Positions 1-9,986 of a stretch of 64,000 nucleotides of DNA are shown here, in pieces. The position numbers and the translations under genes are program-made. The stretch comes from an uncultured Saccharospirillaceae bacterium (GTDB taxonomy: Bacteria > Pseudomonadota > Gammaproteobacteria > Pseudomonadales > Oceanobacteraceae), in assembly GCA_947503895.1 (NCBI GenBank), contig CANNFT010000003.1:512320-576319 (forward strand), given 5' to 3'. Every line of letters begins with the position of its first letter. The stretch's first letter is position 1. The notes beneath the pieces were generated by a model. It worked only from the letters and a program-made list of their open reading frames with translations. It searched no databases and was not told the origin of the DNA.

Positions 1-782
1 CAGCCGCTAAGGTGGGTGGGATTGTAGCTAATAATACCTACCCAGCGGAATTCATATATGAAAACCTAATGATCCAATGCAACATCATAGCTAGTGCTCA
101 TGAGGCTAATATTCAACAGCTCTTATTCTTAGGTTCATCCTGTATCTACCCTAAATTAGCTCAGCAACCTATGAGTGAATCTGCATTGTTAACAGGTACG
201 TTAGAAGAAACTAACGAGCCTTATGCCATTGCCAAGATTGCAGGCATTAAGTTGTGTGAAAGCTACAATCGTCAATATGACCGAGATTATCGTAGTGTAA
301 TGCCCACTAATTTATATGGCCCTCATGATAATTTCCACCCGCAAAACAGTCATGTTATTCCAGCTTTAATACGTCGTTTCCATGAAGCTAAATTAAATAA
401 TGATGCGCAAGTAGTTGCATGGGGCAGTGGTAGGCCTATGCGTGAGTTTTTGTATGTTGATGACATGGCAGCTGCGTCTATCTATGTAATGAATTTAAAC
501 AAAACTACCTATAATAAAAACACTCAACCTATGTTGAGTCATATAAATGTAGGTACAGGCGTTGATTGCACTATTCGAGAGTTGGTCGAAACCGTTGCAA
601 AAGTAGTAGGGTTTAAGGGCCTGATAGAGTTTGATAAATCAAAACCTGACGGCGCACCACGTAAATTGATGAATGTAGATCGATTGAATTCATTAGGTTG
701 GCACTACAATATTGAGTTGATTGAAGGGTTGGATTTGACTTATAGATGGTTTTTGAAAAATCAAGAGTCATTTAGGGCATGA
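1..782 (+). CDS. fcl: GDP-L-fucose synthase, 5'-truncated by window edge
   Basis: NADPH-dependent 3,5-epimerase/4-reductase that turns GDP-4-keto-6-deoxymannose into GDP-L-fucose in the cytoplasm. The frame is open from base 3 ([11 protein letters not shown]), so the start and the N-terminal nucleotide-binding GxxGxxG lie outside the window; about 260 of roughly 320 residues are present. Visible family marks are LGSSCIYPK, the catalytic [11 protein letters not shown] (YxxxK), the [15 protein letters not shown] stretch and the [11 protein letters not shown] segment, all nearly identical to E. coli Fcl/WcaG as I remember it. A GTG at 12 is an internal valine codon, not a start. It heads the polysaccharide locus and implies a GDP-mannose 4,6-dehydratase gene just upstream. 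Confidence 0.95.
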   Translation, partial: AAKVGGIVANNTYPAEFIYENLMIQCNIIASAHEANIQQLLFLGSSCIYPKLAQQPMSESALLTGTLEETNEPYAIAKIAGIKLCESYNRQYDRDYRSVMPTNLYGPHDNFHPQNSHVIPALIRRFHEAKLNNDAQVVAWGSGRPMREFLYVDDMAAASIYVMNLNKTTYNKNTQPMLSHINVGTGVDCTIRELVETVAKVVGFKGLIEFDKSKPDGAPRKLMNVDRLNSLGWHYNIELIEGLDLTYRWFLKNQESFRA

Positions 783-811
783 TGCTCATACTACTAGTGA
801 ATCTTGTTTAA

Positions 812-2137
812 ATGATGAATACTTTATTAAAGGCAGCCTCATTCAAAAGTACTCTTTGGTTGTTGTCTGAAAAATTTCTTAGGTTATTGCTTGGAATATT
901 GGTTAGTTCCATGCTTGCAAGATATATGGGGCCTGATGAGTTTGGCGCATTGAATTATGCGCTTGCAATTTTGGCTGTATCTTTAGTGTTAAGCGGAGTG
1001 GGTTTAAATAGAATAATTGTCAGGGAGGTTGTGGATAGTAATTCTGATGCCGAAGAACAAAATGAGATAGTTAGTACCGCTTTTTATCTGCGATTATTTG
1101 TTTCATTTATAATTTTGCTAATAGTAATTGCCTATTTTGTAAGTGTGGGAGATTTTGATTTATTTTTAGTGATTGTATTGTTTTCTTTGCTTTTTTCACC
1201 AGTAAGTGTAGTAGATTTATATTCCCAGGGTGTCTCTGATCTTAAAGAAATAAGTTTAATAAGAAGTTTTGTGTCAATAGTGTCATCTGTTATCAAAATA
1301 TCGTTAGTGTTAGCGGAATGTGATTACTATACATTTTATTTGGCTATTTTAATTGAATACATCATTGCAGCAATAATGATAATTTTGTTGTTTTCAATAA
1401 GAAATAAAAAAAGATTGTTTTCATTTAATGGGTTTTCATATTTAAGGGCAAAGAAATTTCTGTATGAGTCCTATCCTGAAATTGCATCAGGACTATCAAC
1501 AATTATGTTCTTTAAGCTGGATCAAATAATGCTGAATTATTTTTTGGGTGATGGGGCGGTAGGATTGTATTCCGCTGCAACTAGGATATCTGAAGCTTGG
1601 TATTTTATACCTGTTTCAATTGTAGCCGCCACATTTCCATTTATAGTTAAGGGGAAAGCTGTAGGTGTAAAATGCTATAGGGATAGACTGATTTTATTGA
1701 TGTCGGTTTTATTTCTTATATCTGTAACTGCGGCAATGGCGATAACCTTGGTGTCGAATGATCTGATAAGATTTTTATTTGGTGAGCAATATGATGTAAG
1801 TGCAGATGTATTGGTTATACATTGTTGGTCAGGGGTGTTTATGTGTATGGGGATTGCCTCTGGATCAGCACTGGCGGTTGATAAGCTATGGCACTGGGCT
1901 TTTTATAGGACGTTAGCAGGGCTGATTGTAAATTTAGTATTGAATTATATATTAATACTTGAATATGGGATCGAAGGTGCCGCTTGGGCAACTTTCGTTT
2001 CATTTTTAGTGGCGTTTTTTATATTTGACTTATTTGTGAAGTCTAAAAGATTTATGTTTTTTGATAAGTTAAGGGCATTTAATATTTTTAATTTATTAAA
2101 AATTGAAAAGATAAAATTACTGATAAGTGGAAAGTAG
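812..2137 (+). CDS. wzx: Wzx-type polysaccharide flippase (MOP superfamily)
   Basis: A 441-residue, very hydrophobic protein with about 12 predicted membrane segments. The N-terminal pattern (ALLARYMGPDEFGALNYALA-like) and the central FFKLDQIMLNYFLGDGAVGLYSAA stretch are typical of the PST/MATE-like lipid-linked oligosaccharide flippases. It would move undecaprenyl-diphosphate-linked repeat units across the inner membrane in a Wzx/Wzy pathway, which fits the Wzy-like protein and glycosyltransferases downstream. The start has two consecutive ATG codons (812, 815) and a poor ribosome binding site. The DNA is distinctly A/T-richer than the preceding gene, marking the start of a compositionally foreign block. 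Confidence 0.88.
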   Translation: MMNTLLKAASFKSTLWLLSEKFLRLLLGILVSSMLARYMGPDEFGALNYALAILAVSLVLSGVGLNRIIVREVVDSNSDAEEQNEIVSTAFYLRLFVSFIILLIVIAYFVSVGDFDLFLVIVLFSLLFSPVSVVDLYSQGVSDLKEISLIRSFVSIVSSVIKISLVLAECDYYTFYLAILIEYIIAAIMIILLFSIRNKKRLFSFNGFSYLRAKKFLYESYPEIASGLSTIMFFKLDQIMLNYFLGDGAVGLYSAATRISEAWYFIPVSIVAATFPFIVKGKAVGVKCYRDRLILLMSVLFLISVTAAMAITLVSNDLIRFLFGEQYDVSADVLVIHCWSGVFMCMGIASGSALAVDKLWHWAFYRTLAGLIVNLVLNYILILEYGIEGAAWATFVSFLVAFFIFDLFVKSKRFMFFDKLRAFNIFNLLKIEKIKLLISGK

Positions 2138-2172
2138 TTAGTTTAACTAATTTGGGTGATTACGAGGTGAAT

Positions 2173-3099
2173 ATGGAAGAGTTTAGTTATATCGTTGATA
2201 AAATCAATGAAAGTACGTTCATTGAAGAACCGTTCAGGCATGTGAATATTACTAATTTTTTTTCTGAGGAGCATTTCAAAAAAATAATAACTGATAAGCA
2301 AATATTAAGGGGTGAGTTTGAAAGTGTTGAGGAACTTATTTTTGACCTGATAGATATAGGTTATGAGCCTATAACGTTTCCTGGTTGCATTGAATCTGTG
2401 AAAGACTATATAGATTATATTAATGATCCAAGTACCGCGTTTAATAGGAAATTGTTATCTGGTTATGGCAAGGAGATTATAGAGGGGTATGGTTTAACCA
2501 TGCGTCTCAAAAAAATTGAATCTAGTTTTCTATTGAAATTAATTGCATTTTTTAATAGTAATGAATTTAAAAGTTGTATTTTGAATAAGTTTTCGGTGTC
2601 TGGGGATGTGACCGTTGAGACTGCTATTCAAAAAAATCTTGATGGCTATGAAATTAGCCCGCATTGCGACACAAAGATTAAAGCTCTGACATATATGATA
2701 AATATATATACAGACGACAGGGCATCAAAAGAGCATGTTCATACGAAACTATTGGAGTTTAAAGACGAGCGTAGATATCTATATGATTTCTGGAGATATA
2801 ATTCAGATATAGATACATGCTGGGTGCCATGGGATTGGTGTAGTGAAGTCAAAGAAACGAATATAAATAATAGCATTATTATTTTTCGGCCTAGTTTTGA
2901 TACTTTGCATGCTGTTAAATTAAAGTATGATCACCTAGTATATCAACGTAATCAAATTTATGGGAATCTTTGGTATAGGCAGAAAAAACATAAATATAGT
3001 GGGGATTATAAAAAAATTGATCTCAAATCCAGATTTATAGTTAAAAATAATACTTATAAAGAAAGACTAAGAACTATAATAAATAGAATTTTCACTTAA
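2173..3099 (+). CDS. putative 2OG-Fe(II) oxygenase of polysaccharide locus
   Basis: About 308 residues, soluble. I see a plausible double-stranded beta-helix iron centre: HxD in the EISPHCDTK stretch, a distal His in FDTLHAVK, and an Arg ten to eleven residues later (YQRNQIYG), the usual order H-x-D...H...R of 2-oxoglutarate/Fe(II) dioxygenases. If so it would hydroxylate a sugar, lipid or protein-linked substrate. I chose ATG 2173 because GAGG (2164-2167) sits five bases upstream; the frame can be extended to a TTG at 2152. It lies 35 bases after wzx and before the radical-SAM fusion, same strand. The family assignment rests on motif spacing only; overall similarity was not recognised. Confidence 0.6.
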   Translation: MEEFSYIVDKINESTFIEEPFRHVNITNFFSEEHFKKIITDKQILRGEFESVEELIFDLIDIGYEPITFPGCIESVKDYIDYINDPSTAFNRKLLSGYGKEIIEGYGLTMRLKKIESSFLLKLIAFFNSNEFKSCILNKFSVSGDVTVETAIQKNLDGYEISPHCDTKIKALTYMINIYTDDRASKEHVHTKLLEFKDERRYLYDFWRYNSDIDTCWVPWDWCSEVKETNINNSIIIFRPSFDTLHAVKLKYDHLVYQRNQIYGNLWYRQKKHKYSGDYKKIDLKSRFIVKNNTYKERLRTIINRIFT

Positions 3100-3141
3100 C
3101 TATTTTATTTTTAAGTATTTTAAATTTTTTAGTGAGATATT

Positions 3142-5481
3142 TTGAATATAATATTGATGAAAATTAAATCTTTTATAAAGAATGCTTCGTTAGCATTGCG
3201 ACCAAGGCCTTTACCGATAGAAAAGCCTACGGTACTTCAGTTTCCAATAAATGATATTTGTAATTCACGCTGTCAAATGTGTCGTATTTGGGAGAATAAA
3301 CAGTCTGAGGATATTAATTTAGATCAATTGAGAAGAGGTTTAGATAATCCGTTATATAGTGAAGTTGTTTCCATTGGGGTGAACGGGGGGGAGCCAACAT
3401 TAAGAGAAGATTTACCTAAAATAGTTGAAGTTTTATTTCAGAGTTTGCCGAAGTTGAAAAATATTTCATTGATTACAAATGGATATAAATACAATCAGGT
3501 GATTGAGAGGGTTGATGCAGTTGGTAAGGTAGTTAATAAATACAAAGGGTATTTCGATTTAATGCTTTCTTTGGATGGATATAAAGAGGTGCATGATCTA
3601 GTAAGAGGGCATAAAAATTATTTTAATAAAGCTATACATGTTATTGATTATGCTGAAAGCTCTAAATATGTAAATAATTTTAGAGTAGGATGCACAGTAA
3701 TAAAAGAAAACATATATGGGTTAGCTGACTTACTAGACTACTGTATCAAAAGAAATGTTTATATTAAATATCGCTTAGGAATACCTCATCAGAGATTATA
3801 TACTAATAATTTAAGTGACCCTTATAATTTAACTTTTAATGAGAAGTATGAATTGGTGGAATTTCTTGAGAACTTATGCATATATTATGAAAAAGGAGAT
3901 GCTCAATTATATTTTTACAAGTCTCTCATTGGCCAAATTATGCATGGAAAAAATAGAGTATCAGGATGTGATTGGCAACATAGGGGGATAACAATTACTT
4001 CAAAGGGAGAGTTGTTATATTGCGCTGTTAAGAGTGATGTATTGTTGGATGATATTTCGAATGGAGATAGTGAATATGCATACTTTAATAATAGAGATCA
4101 TCAGTTAGATATTATAAGTGGAGATTGTGATAGTTGTAATCATGATTATGTTGGGGTCCCTCCAAGAGGTGAGTATGCCAAGCGCTTAATGAGGCGAGTT
4201 CTTAGGGTGTTTTTCAAAAATAGTATTTCAGTATTTAAGCCTTTGAAGTTTCTTCTCAATTTTAAGAGGGAATATCAGTTTAATTCTAGGTTGAAAAAGT
4301 ATGAGGCATACAGAAATACAAATAGCGAAGTTGTATTAAGTGAGCATAATAAAAAAATACTTATTTGTGGTTGGTATGGTACTGAAACATTAGGTGATAA
4401 GGCTATTCTTGCTGGGATAATAAATGTATTCAACGAAAAGTATGGTGATAAAATTGATGTATACTTGGCATCAATCAATCCTTATGTTTCGGAAATAACA
4501 AAAAGCCAAATGCCCGAGTTGGCGAATATTACTATTCTTACTGTGGAAGAGTCAATTTCAATCTCTAGATCTATGGACCTGGTCGTGTTTGGTGGTGGAC
4601 CAATTATGGCAATCAATAATATTGCAGAAATGGAGGTGATTTTTAAAGAAGCGAAAGAGAATGGTGTGGAAACCTTGATTGCAGGTTGTGGTGTGGGCCC
4701 ATTAGGTGCTAACTATCATAATGATTCAATTTGCAGGCTTTTAACGCTGTCTGATAAAAGGATATTTAGAGATGAACAGTCATTGCACCTGTGTCAAAAA
4801 TTAGGCGTAAATACTGATCATGATGTGGTAGCGGAAGATCCGGCTTTTACGTGGTTAAATGGATTGATTGAAAGAAATACCCAAAGTGAAATAATTGGTA
4901 CGTCGAGAAAAATTTTACTTTTGGGTTTAAGGGACTTTCCTTATCAAGAGTATGCAAAGCATGTGGAGATTGGTGAGGCAATAAAGATTAAAGAGCAGTA
5001 TGAATATTTGATAGTTAATGTTTTAAAACGAATGTGTGATACGAACGAAGATTTAATTATAAAGCCTTTACCAATGTGTACAAATCATTTTGGTAGTGAT
5101 GATCGTTGGTTTTATCGTCGTTTATTTAGGAATGAAGATAAACTTGAGAGTAGCATTGATTACAGTTTACTTTACCAAGAGATGGAGCCAGAGAAGTATG
5201 TTGTTGAATTTAAATCCAGTACAGTATTATTGGCGATGCGATTCCATTCATTAGTTTTCGGGTTGAGTACTGGTATTCCTTCTGTTGCCTTGGATTATAC
5301 TTTGGGAAAAGGAAAGGTGGATTCACTTGCGAACAAATATTCAGTGCCAGTATTAAGGTTGGATCAACTTAACGAAGATGAGTTGTTTAATATGTTAACG
5401 AGTGCGTTAAATAAAAATCAAGTCAAAACTACGGTTAAGACTGAATATCAAAATGCGGTTAATTCAATTTTAAATGATTAA
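3142..5481 (+). CDS. fusion of radical SAM domain and polysaccharide pyruvyltransferase
   Basis: A 779-residue two-part protein. Residues about 30-340 carry the radical SAM signature C40-x3-C44-x2-C47 (ICNSRCQMC), a GGEPTLR element for SAM binding and a C-terminal cysteine group (GDCDSCNHDY) like a reduced SPASM/twitch region. After a basic linker, residues about 404-770 form a CsaB/WcaK-type pyruvyltransferase (PF04230): ILICGWYGTETLGDKAI, VVFGGGP, and the late MRFHSLVFGLSTGIPSVALDY motif with its catalytic-type Arg/His. The second half would transfer pyruvate from phosphoenolpyruvate to a glycan as a ketal; the first may modify a sugar or lipid carrier. The start is TTG 3142 after GTGAGAT; ATG 3157 is an alternative. 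Confidence 0.85.
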   Translation: MNIILMKIKSFIKNASLALRPRPLPIEKPTVLQFPINDICNSRCQMCRIWENKQSEDINLDQLRRGLDNPLYSEVVSIGVNGGEPTLREDLPKIVEVLFQSLPKLKNISLITNGYKYNQVIERVDAVGKVVNKYKGYFDLMLSLDGYKEVHDLVRGHKNYFNKAIHVIDYAESSKYVNNFRVGCTVIKENIYGLADLLDYCIKRNVYIKYRLGIPHQRLYTNNLSDPYNLTFNEKYELVEFLENLCIYYEKGDAQLYFYKSLIGQIMHGKNRVSGCDWQHRGITITSKGELLYCAVKSDVLLDDISNGDSEYAYFNNRDHQLDIISGDCDSCNHDYVGVPPRGEYAKRLMRRVLRVFFKNSISVFKPLKFLLNFKREYQFNSRLKKYEAYRNTNSEVVLSEHNKKILICGWYGTETLGDKAILAGIINVFNEKYGDKIDVYLASINPYVSEITKSQMPELANITILTVEESISISRSMDLVVFGGGPIMAINNIAEMEVIFKEAKENGVETLIAGCGVGPLGANYHNDSICRLLTLSDKRIFRDEQSLHLCQKLGVNTDHDVVAEDPAFTWLNGLIERNTQSEIIGTSRKILLLGLRDFPYQEYAKHVEIGEAIKIKEQYEYLIVNVLKRMCDTNEDLIIKPLPMCTNHFGSDDRWFYRRLFRNEDKLESSIDYSLLYQEMEPEKYVVEFKSSTVLLAMRFHSLVFGLSTGIPSVALDYTLGKGKVDSLANKYSVPVLRLDQLNEDELFNMLTSALNKNQVKTTVKTEYQNAVNSILND

Positions 5482-5490
5482 GCTCTTACA

Positions 5491-6732
5491 ATGAAAATAT
5501 TGCATGTGTGTTTCTCTGATACATCTGGTGGGGCTGCAAGGGCGGCATATCGCTTGCATACCGCACAGAGAAAATCTGGATATGATAGTTATATGCTTGT
5601 TGTCGATAAGCAACAAAAAGACGATAGTGTTATTACAATTAGTCCTATATCAAAATTATGGGTTCGAATTGTAAATAAAGTATCTGGAATGATTCTTAAT
5701 GCTTTCAATGGGGGACTAGATGGAGAGCACTCTTTAGGAGTTATACCCGGGGGGTTAGTAAGTCAAATTAACAGCATAGATGCAGATATTATTAATTTAC
5801 ATTGGATTAATGGTGGGATGCTTAGTGTAGGAGAATTGAAATCAATTAAAAGCACTGTGGTTTGGACATTTCATGATATGTGGGCTTTTAGTGGCACAGG
5901 TCATTATGATGACCTTAATGAACCAGGAGGATATATATCTGGGTACAAAGGGTTAGGTGAGAATAACTTTCGAGAGTTATTAGATGTTAACTTGCAAGTA
6001 TTTAATTATAAAAAAAAAATACTTTCAAACTTAAACTTTGCAATAGTAACACCGAGTATTTGGTTGAAAAATTGCACTGAAAGTAGCGATATGCTTAATA
6101 GCAAATATGTGGAAGTTATACCTAATTGTTTAGACATGAATATGTTTCGTCCTTACCCAAAGGATTTGGCTAGATCTAAATTCAATCTTCCATTAGATAA
6201 AAAGCTTATCCTATTCGGTGCAATGTCTAGTGTGAGTGATAAGAGAAAAGGATTTGATTTACTGAGGGGTTCGCTTCTAGAATTTTCCAGGACAATTGGC
6301 GATCCAGAAATGTATGAGTTGGTTGTGTTTGGTGCAGATTCTGGACCTGATGAAAAAGATCTAGGTTTAAAGTGTAATTATTTAGGAAGTATACATGATG
6401 ATTTAAAGCTAGCATTATGTTATAGCGTTGCAGATGTTTTTGTTGCTCCATCTATGCAAGATAATCTACCGAATACGATAGTAGAATCCCTAAGTTGTGG
6501 CACCCCTTGTATAGCTTTTTCGGTAGGTGGTTTCCCGGATATGATTGAGAATGATCGGACAGGCTTTATGGCTACTCCATTTTCTGAAAATCAATTATCT
6601 AAATCGATTGAAAAATGTTTGAATGGTAAAGATTTAGGTAATAACTGCCGGGAATTTGCCATTAAAAACTACTCAGAAGACAATATTGTAGACAGCTATG
6701 CTTCAATCTACAAAAAATTATTGGAAATATGA
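5491..6732 (+). CDS. glycosyltransferase family 4
   Basis: A 413-residue cytoplasmic or peripheral glycosyltransferase of the GT-B fold. The N-terminus KILHVCFSDTSGGAARAAYRLH has the glycine-rich acceptor loop, and the C-terminal half has the nucleotide-sugar site, APSMQDNLPNTIVESLSCGTPCIAF, with the E-x7-E arrangement. The middle WTFHDMWAFSGTGHY is characteristic of WcaC-like colanic-acid/capsule transferases. It would add one sugar to the lipid-linked repeat unit. It starts nine bases after the fusion gene, so both are probably on one transcript. Donor and acceptor cannot be read from sequence. Confidence 0.88.
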   Translation: MKILHVCFSDTSGGAARAAYRLHTAQRKSGYDSYMLVVDKQQKDDSVITISPISKLWVRIVNKVSGMILNAFNGGLDGEHSLGVIPGGLVSQINSIDADIINLHWINGGMLSVGELKSIKSTVVWTFHDMWAFSGTGHYDDLNEPGGYISGYKGLGENNFRELLDVNLQVFNYKKKILSNLNFAIVTPSIWLKNCTESSDMLNSKYVEVIPNCLDMNMFRPYPKDLARSKFNLPLDKKLILFGAMSSVSDKRKGFDLLRGSLLEFSRTIGDPEMYELVVFGADSGPDEKDLGLKCNYLGSIHDDLKLALCYSVADVFVAPSMQDNLPNTIVESLSCGTPCIAFSVGGFPDMIENDRTGFMATPFSENQLSKSIEKCLNGKDLGNNCREFAIKNYSEDNIVDSYASIYKKLLEI

Positions 6733-6773
6733 TATAGAATGAATAATGTGTATAAAACTGTGATTTCTTAATT

Positions 6774-7997
6774 ATGAAAGAAGTTAATAGTAATTATCTT
6801 GGGTTGTTTCTACTGTGGTTGGCCTTTACATCTGCGGCTCCTTTTACATTCTTTCAGGTCCCATATCATCCTCACAAAATATTGATAGCAGCTGTATTGT
6901 GTATGATGACGATGCCTTTAATGATTAAAGAGACTATTAATTATAAAGATAAAAGTGTCTATGTAGTCCTCATAATACAATCATTATACTTCCTATATGC
7001 AGCAATATATCATAATGATATTGCATTTCTGTTTCTATTTATTCAGGCCTTATCAATATTTATTGTTGTATTATATATGGATAATTATCTGATGCTTGAA
7101 AAGGTTATAGATTCTATACTTTATGTAAGCTCTGTAATGGCTGTATTCGGGGTGATAGTTTTTACACTTGCCTTTTTTGATCTTATTTACCCGGTAGCAG
7201 AATACCAGAATTCTGATGGTAAAGTTCTTTATAGCTATCTGCTGACTTTTAGTAATCATGTGTTCTTCATGGATGGCCGACAAATAGTTAGAGTGGCTGG
7301 ATTTTTTGATGAGCCTGGTACATTTGCCTTTTTTCTTGTCCATGCTTTGATTCTCAATAAATTGCACAAAGGAAATAAAAAAATTGACATAAGCATAATT
7401 ATTGGGGGGGTGGCTACTCTATCAATGGCCTTCTATATATCTATTGCATTATATATATTGTTTTTTTATTTTAAATTAAAAAATATTTCTATATTCCTAG
7501 CTATAATTGGCGTTTTGCTTTTCTCAGCGATTGTTGTGCATAATAAAGCATCATCTGATGATGGATATGGTAAAATTTATGATATGACATTTAGTCGTTT
7601 TGAAATAGATACAAATAGCGATAGAGTATTTAAAGGGGATAGTAGAACAGAAAATATTTTGATTGGTATTGATATGCTTGAACAAAAAACATTATTGGGG
7701 TATGGGCTGACTTATATAAAAGAAAAGACTCAATATGGTTTGGCTTCGATATTAGGCCCATTGGTGACACAAGGATTTATCGGTTTTATCTTCTTTTTTT
7801 TACATGTGTTTAATATTTGTAGATTGGTTTATTTCAACTTTAACGTAAATAGATATACTTTAGTATCTGCATTGTGTGTTGCTATATTACTATTAAATTA
7901 CATTCAGCGACCGTTTATATATGGACTTTATACTTATGTTTTGTTGATTTGTATATTTAAATTAATCAGTAAAAAAATTCAATTTAGATGTGTATAA
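6774..7997 (+). CDS. putative Wzy-like polysaccharide polymerase
   Basis: A 407-residue integral membrane protein with about 10-12 hydrophobic segments and a larger hydrophilic loop around residues 260-310 containing GDSRTENILIGIDMLEQKTLLGYGLTY, the pattern usual in O-antigen/capsule polymerases of the Wzy/O-antigen-ligase superfamily. It would polymerise repeat units in the periplasm from undecaprenyl-diphosphate intermediates. Wzy proteins diverge strongly, so the call relies on topology and on neighbours (wzx and several transferases). Its stop overlaps a possible GTG start of the next gene. Very A/T-rich. Confidence 0.7.
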   Translation: MKEVNSNYLGLFLLWLAFTSAAPFTFFQVPYHPHKILIAAVLCMMTMPLMIKETINYKDKSVYVVLIIQSLYFLYAAIYHNDIAFLFLFIQALSIFIVVLYMDNYLMLEKVIDSILYVSSVMAVFGVIVFTLAFFDLIYPVAEYQNSDGKVLYSYLLTFSNHVFFMDGRQIVRVAGFFDEPGTFAFFLVHALILNKLHKGNKKIDISIIIGGVATLSMAFYISIALYILFFYFKLKNISIFLAIIGVLLFSAIVVHNKASSDDGYGKIYDMTFSRFEIDTNSDRVFKGDSRTENILIGIDMLEQKTLLGYGLTYIKEKTQYGLASILGPLVTQGFIGFIFFFLHVFNICRLVYFNFNVNRYTLVSALCVAILLLNYIQRPFIYGLYTYVLLICIFKLISKKIQFRCV

Positions 7998-8031
7998 GAT
8001 TGTCATTGTTGGAAAAGGAACAGGAAAACTA

Positions 8032-8832
8032 GTGAGAAATCCTAAAGTATCAATAATTACAGTTACATATAATGCTGAGAAGTTATTGGATCAAACTATA
8101 AGAAGTGTTGTTGATCAATCATACGAAAATATTCAATATATCATCATTGATGGAGGTTCGAACGATTCAACTCTAGAAATTGTACATAGGTATTTAGATT
8201 ATATAGATGTAATCATTAGCGAGCCTGATAACGGGATTAGTGATGCATTCAATAAGGGTATAGTTCAGTCAACTGGCGATTTAGTATTTATTTTAAGTGC
8301 AGATGATTTTTTATCCAATAATGATGTGATTTTAAAAGTCGCCGAATATTATTCAAACAATAATGACATTGATGTAATTCACGGTAATGTATTTATGTTG
8401 GATGAGCAAGATAGGTCAGTAGTATTATCTAAACCTGATTCAACACTTAAAAGTTGTTTTTTTGGACAGCCCCTTAAGCATGGTGGAACTTTTATTGCTA
8501 AAAAAGCTTACTTGAATTATGGAAAATATTCGGAAAATTTTAAGTATGCAATGGATTATGAGTTAGTTCTCCGATATATATGTGCCGGTGCTAAATTTAA
8601 ATACATTGACGAGTGTATCGCATACATAAGATGTGGTGGGGTTAATCAAGTATATAGAAGGGAGACTATTAAAGAGAGTAGGTTAATTTCAATTAATTAT
8701 GGATTGCCTGTTTGGAAGTCAAATGTTTTTGGTTTCTGGAAATCTACAAAGGACTTTTTAAAACTTTGCCTTTCTGGAATGAGGCTAAATGTGTTATTAG
8801 CTTTATATAGGCTCTTCAAAAACTCAATTTAA
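8032..8832 (+). CDS. glycosyltransferase family 2
   Basis: A GT-A-fold transferase of about 266 residues. It starts with the classic PKVSIITVTYNAEKLLDQTI beta strand and has IIDGGSNDSTLEI, the acidic metal-site segment ILSADDFL (DxD-like) and the acceptor-side KYAMDYELVLRY. It would attach one sugar to the growing lipid-linked repeat unit. I chose GTG 8032 because AGGAAA lies at the right distance and the family normally begins a few residues before SIITVTYN; the frame can extend to GTG 7990, overlapping the polymerase gene. Sugar specificity cannot be read. Confidence 0.88.
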   Translation: MRNPKVSIITVTYNAEKLLDQTIRSVVDQSYENIQYIIIDGGSNDSTLEIVHRYLDYIDVIISEPDNGISDAFNKGIVQSTGDLVFILSADDFLSNNDVILKVAEYYSNNNDIDVIHGNVFMLDEQDRSVVLSKPDSTLKSCFFGQPLKHGGTFIAKKAYLNYGKYSENFKYAMDYELVLRYICAGAKFKYIDECIAYIRCGGVNQVYRRETIKESRLISINYGLPVWKSNVFGFWKSTKDFLKLCLSGMRLNVLLALYRLFKNSI

Positions 8833-8888
8833 AGAGTAAGATTGAATTGTGGAAAAATATTATGCAAATTTTAAAAAGATAATGATGT

Positions 8889-9986
8889 ATGAATAAAGTT
8901 TTATTGGTTGGTTCTCTCCCCCCGCCAGCTCATGGGCAGTCGATTGCATTTGAGTCTGCTATCAACGCATTAAAAAATGAAAATTGCAAATATGAGATAA
9001 TAGAATCATCTTTTAGAGGTGGAAGTTATCTTAGCTCGTTTTTGAAAATCATGCGTTATATTTTTTTAGTGCCTTATTATATTATCTTTTTTAGGCCGGA
9101 TAGGATTTATTTTCTTTGTTCTAGGACATTTATTGGAAGCCTTAGAGACTTATACCTCTTGTTATTTTGTTTGTTAAGTAAGGCACAGGTTTTAAATCAT
9201 TTACATGGCTCAGACTTTAGAGATTTTTTATTAACCAGAGGCTATTTATATAGATTAGTATTGCTTAGGATCTATAAGAGAATTGATAGGCATGCAGTAT
9301 TAATTGATGGCATGCAAGAGCAGCTATTTGAGATTGCTAAACCAAGTAATATTTTTATAATAAATAATTTTTACCAAAGCAATGCTTATATTAACCAACT
9401 AGTAAATAAAGTCCCTAGTGATACAGGTTTGAATATTTTGTATTTGTCAACTATTATTCCGTCTAAGGGGGTATTTGAATTAATAGAATCAGTGATTGAG
9501 GTTTCTAAAACCATTAACGTAGAGCTTCATGTTGCAGGTGGATTCATGGGTGACCAAGCATTAAGTACAGAAGAAACAAAAGATAAGTTTAACTCCTATT
9601 TGTTAAAGAATGATTTTATAAAATATCATGGTGTAGTTGGTTTGGACGAAAAGTATAAGCTTCTACTGGATATCGATGTGGTGGCTTTACCAAGTTACTA
9701 TGCATCAGAAGCTGTGCCATTGTGCTTAATTGAAGCAATGCGTATGGGGTGTTGCATTATAACTACAAACTATAAATATTTACCAGAATTAATCAAGAAT
9801 GAAATAAATGGGTTGATTGTAGATATTAAGTCTGTGGATGACCTGGTGTCAAAATTTAAATTTATTAAAGGTAATTATGATTTTTTGAGGGAAGTGATGG
9901 CGAAAAATATTTTAGAGTCTTCAGGCAGATATTCAGAAGAAGAGTACCATAAAAATATTATAAATTTTATTAACGGTGTCTCATGA
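8889..9986 (+). CDS. glycosyltransferase family 4
   Basis: A 365-residue GT-B transferase. The N-terminus KVLLVGSLPPPAHGQS is typical of capsule/O-antigen GT4 enzymes (glycine-rich loop), followed by the LNHLHGSDFRDF segment and a C-terminal donor site LPSYYASEAVPLCLIEAMRMGC containing the E-x7-E-like pair. Its last four bases overlap the start of the next gene (ATGA at 9983), suggesting translational coupling with the kinase-like genes that follow. Probably acts on the cytoplasmic face of the membrane on the undecaprenyl-linked glycan. Confidence 0.87.
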   Translation: MNKVLLVGSLPPPAHGQSIAFESAINALKNENCKYEIIESSFRGGSYLSSFLKIMRYIFLVPYYIIFFRPDRIYFLCSRTFIGSLRDLYLLLFCLLSKAQVLNHLHGSDFRDFLLTRGYLYRLVLLRIYKRIDRHAVLIDGMQEQLFEIAKPSNIFIINNFYQSNAYINQLVNKVPSDTGLNILYLSTIIPSKGVFELIESVIEVSKTINVELHVAGGFMGDQALSTEETKDKFNSYLLKNDFIKYHGVVGLDEKYKLLLDIDVVALPSYYASEAVPLCLIEAMRMGCCIITTNYKYLPELIKNEINGLIVDIKSVDDLVSKFKFIKGNYDFLREVMAKNILESSGRYSEEEYHKNIINFINGVS

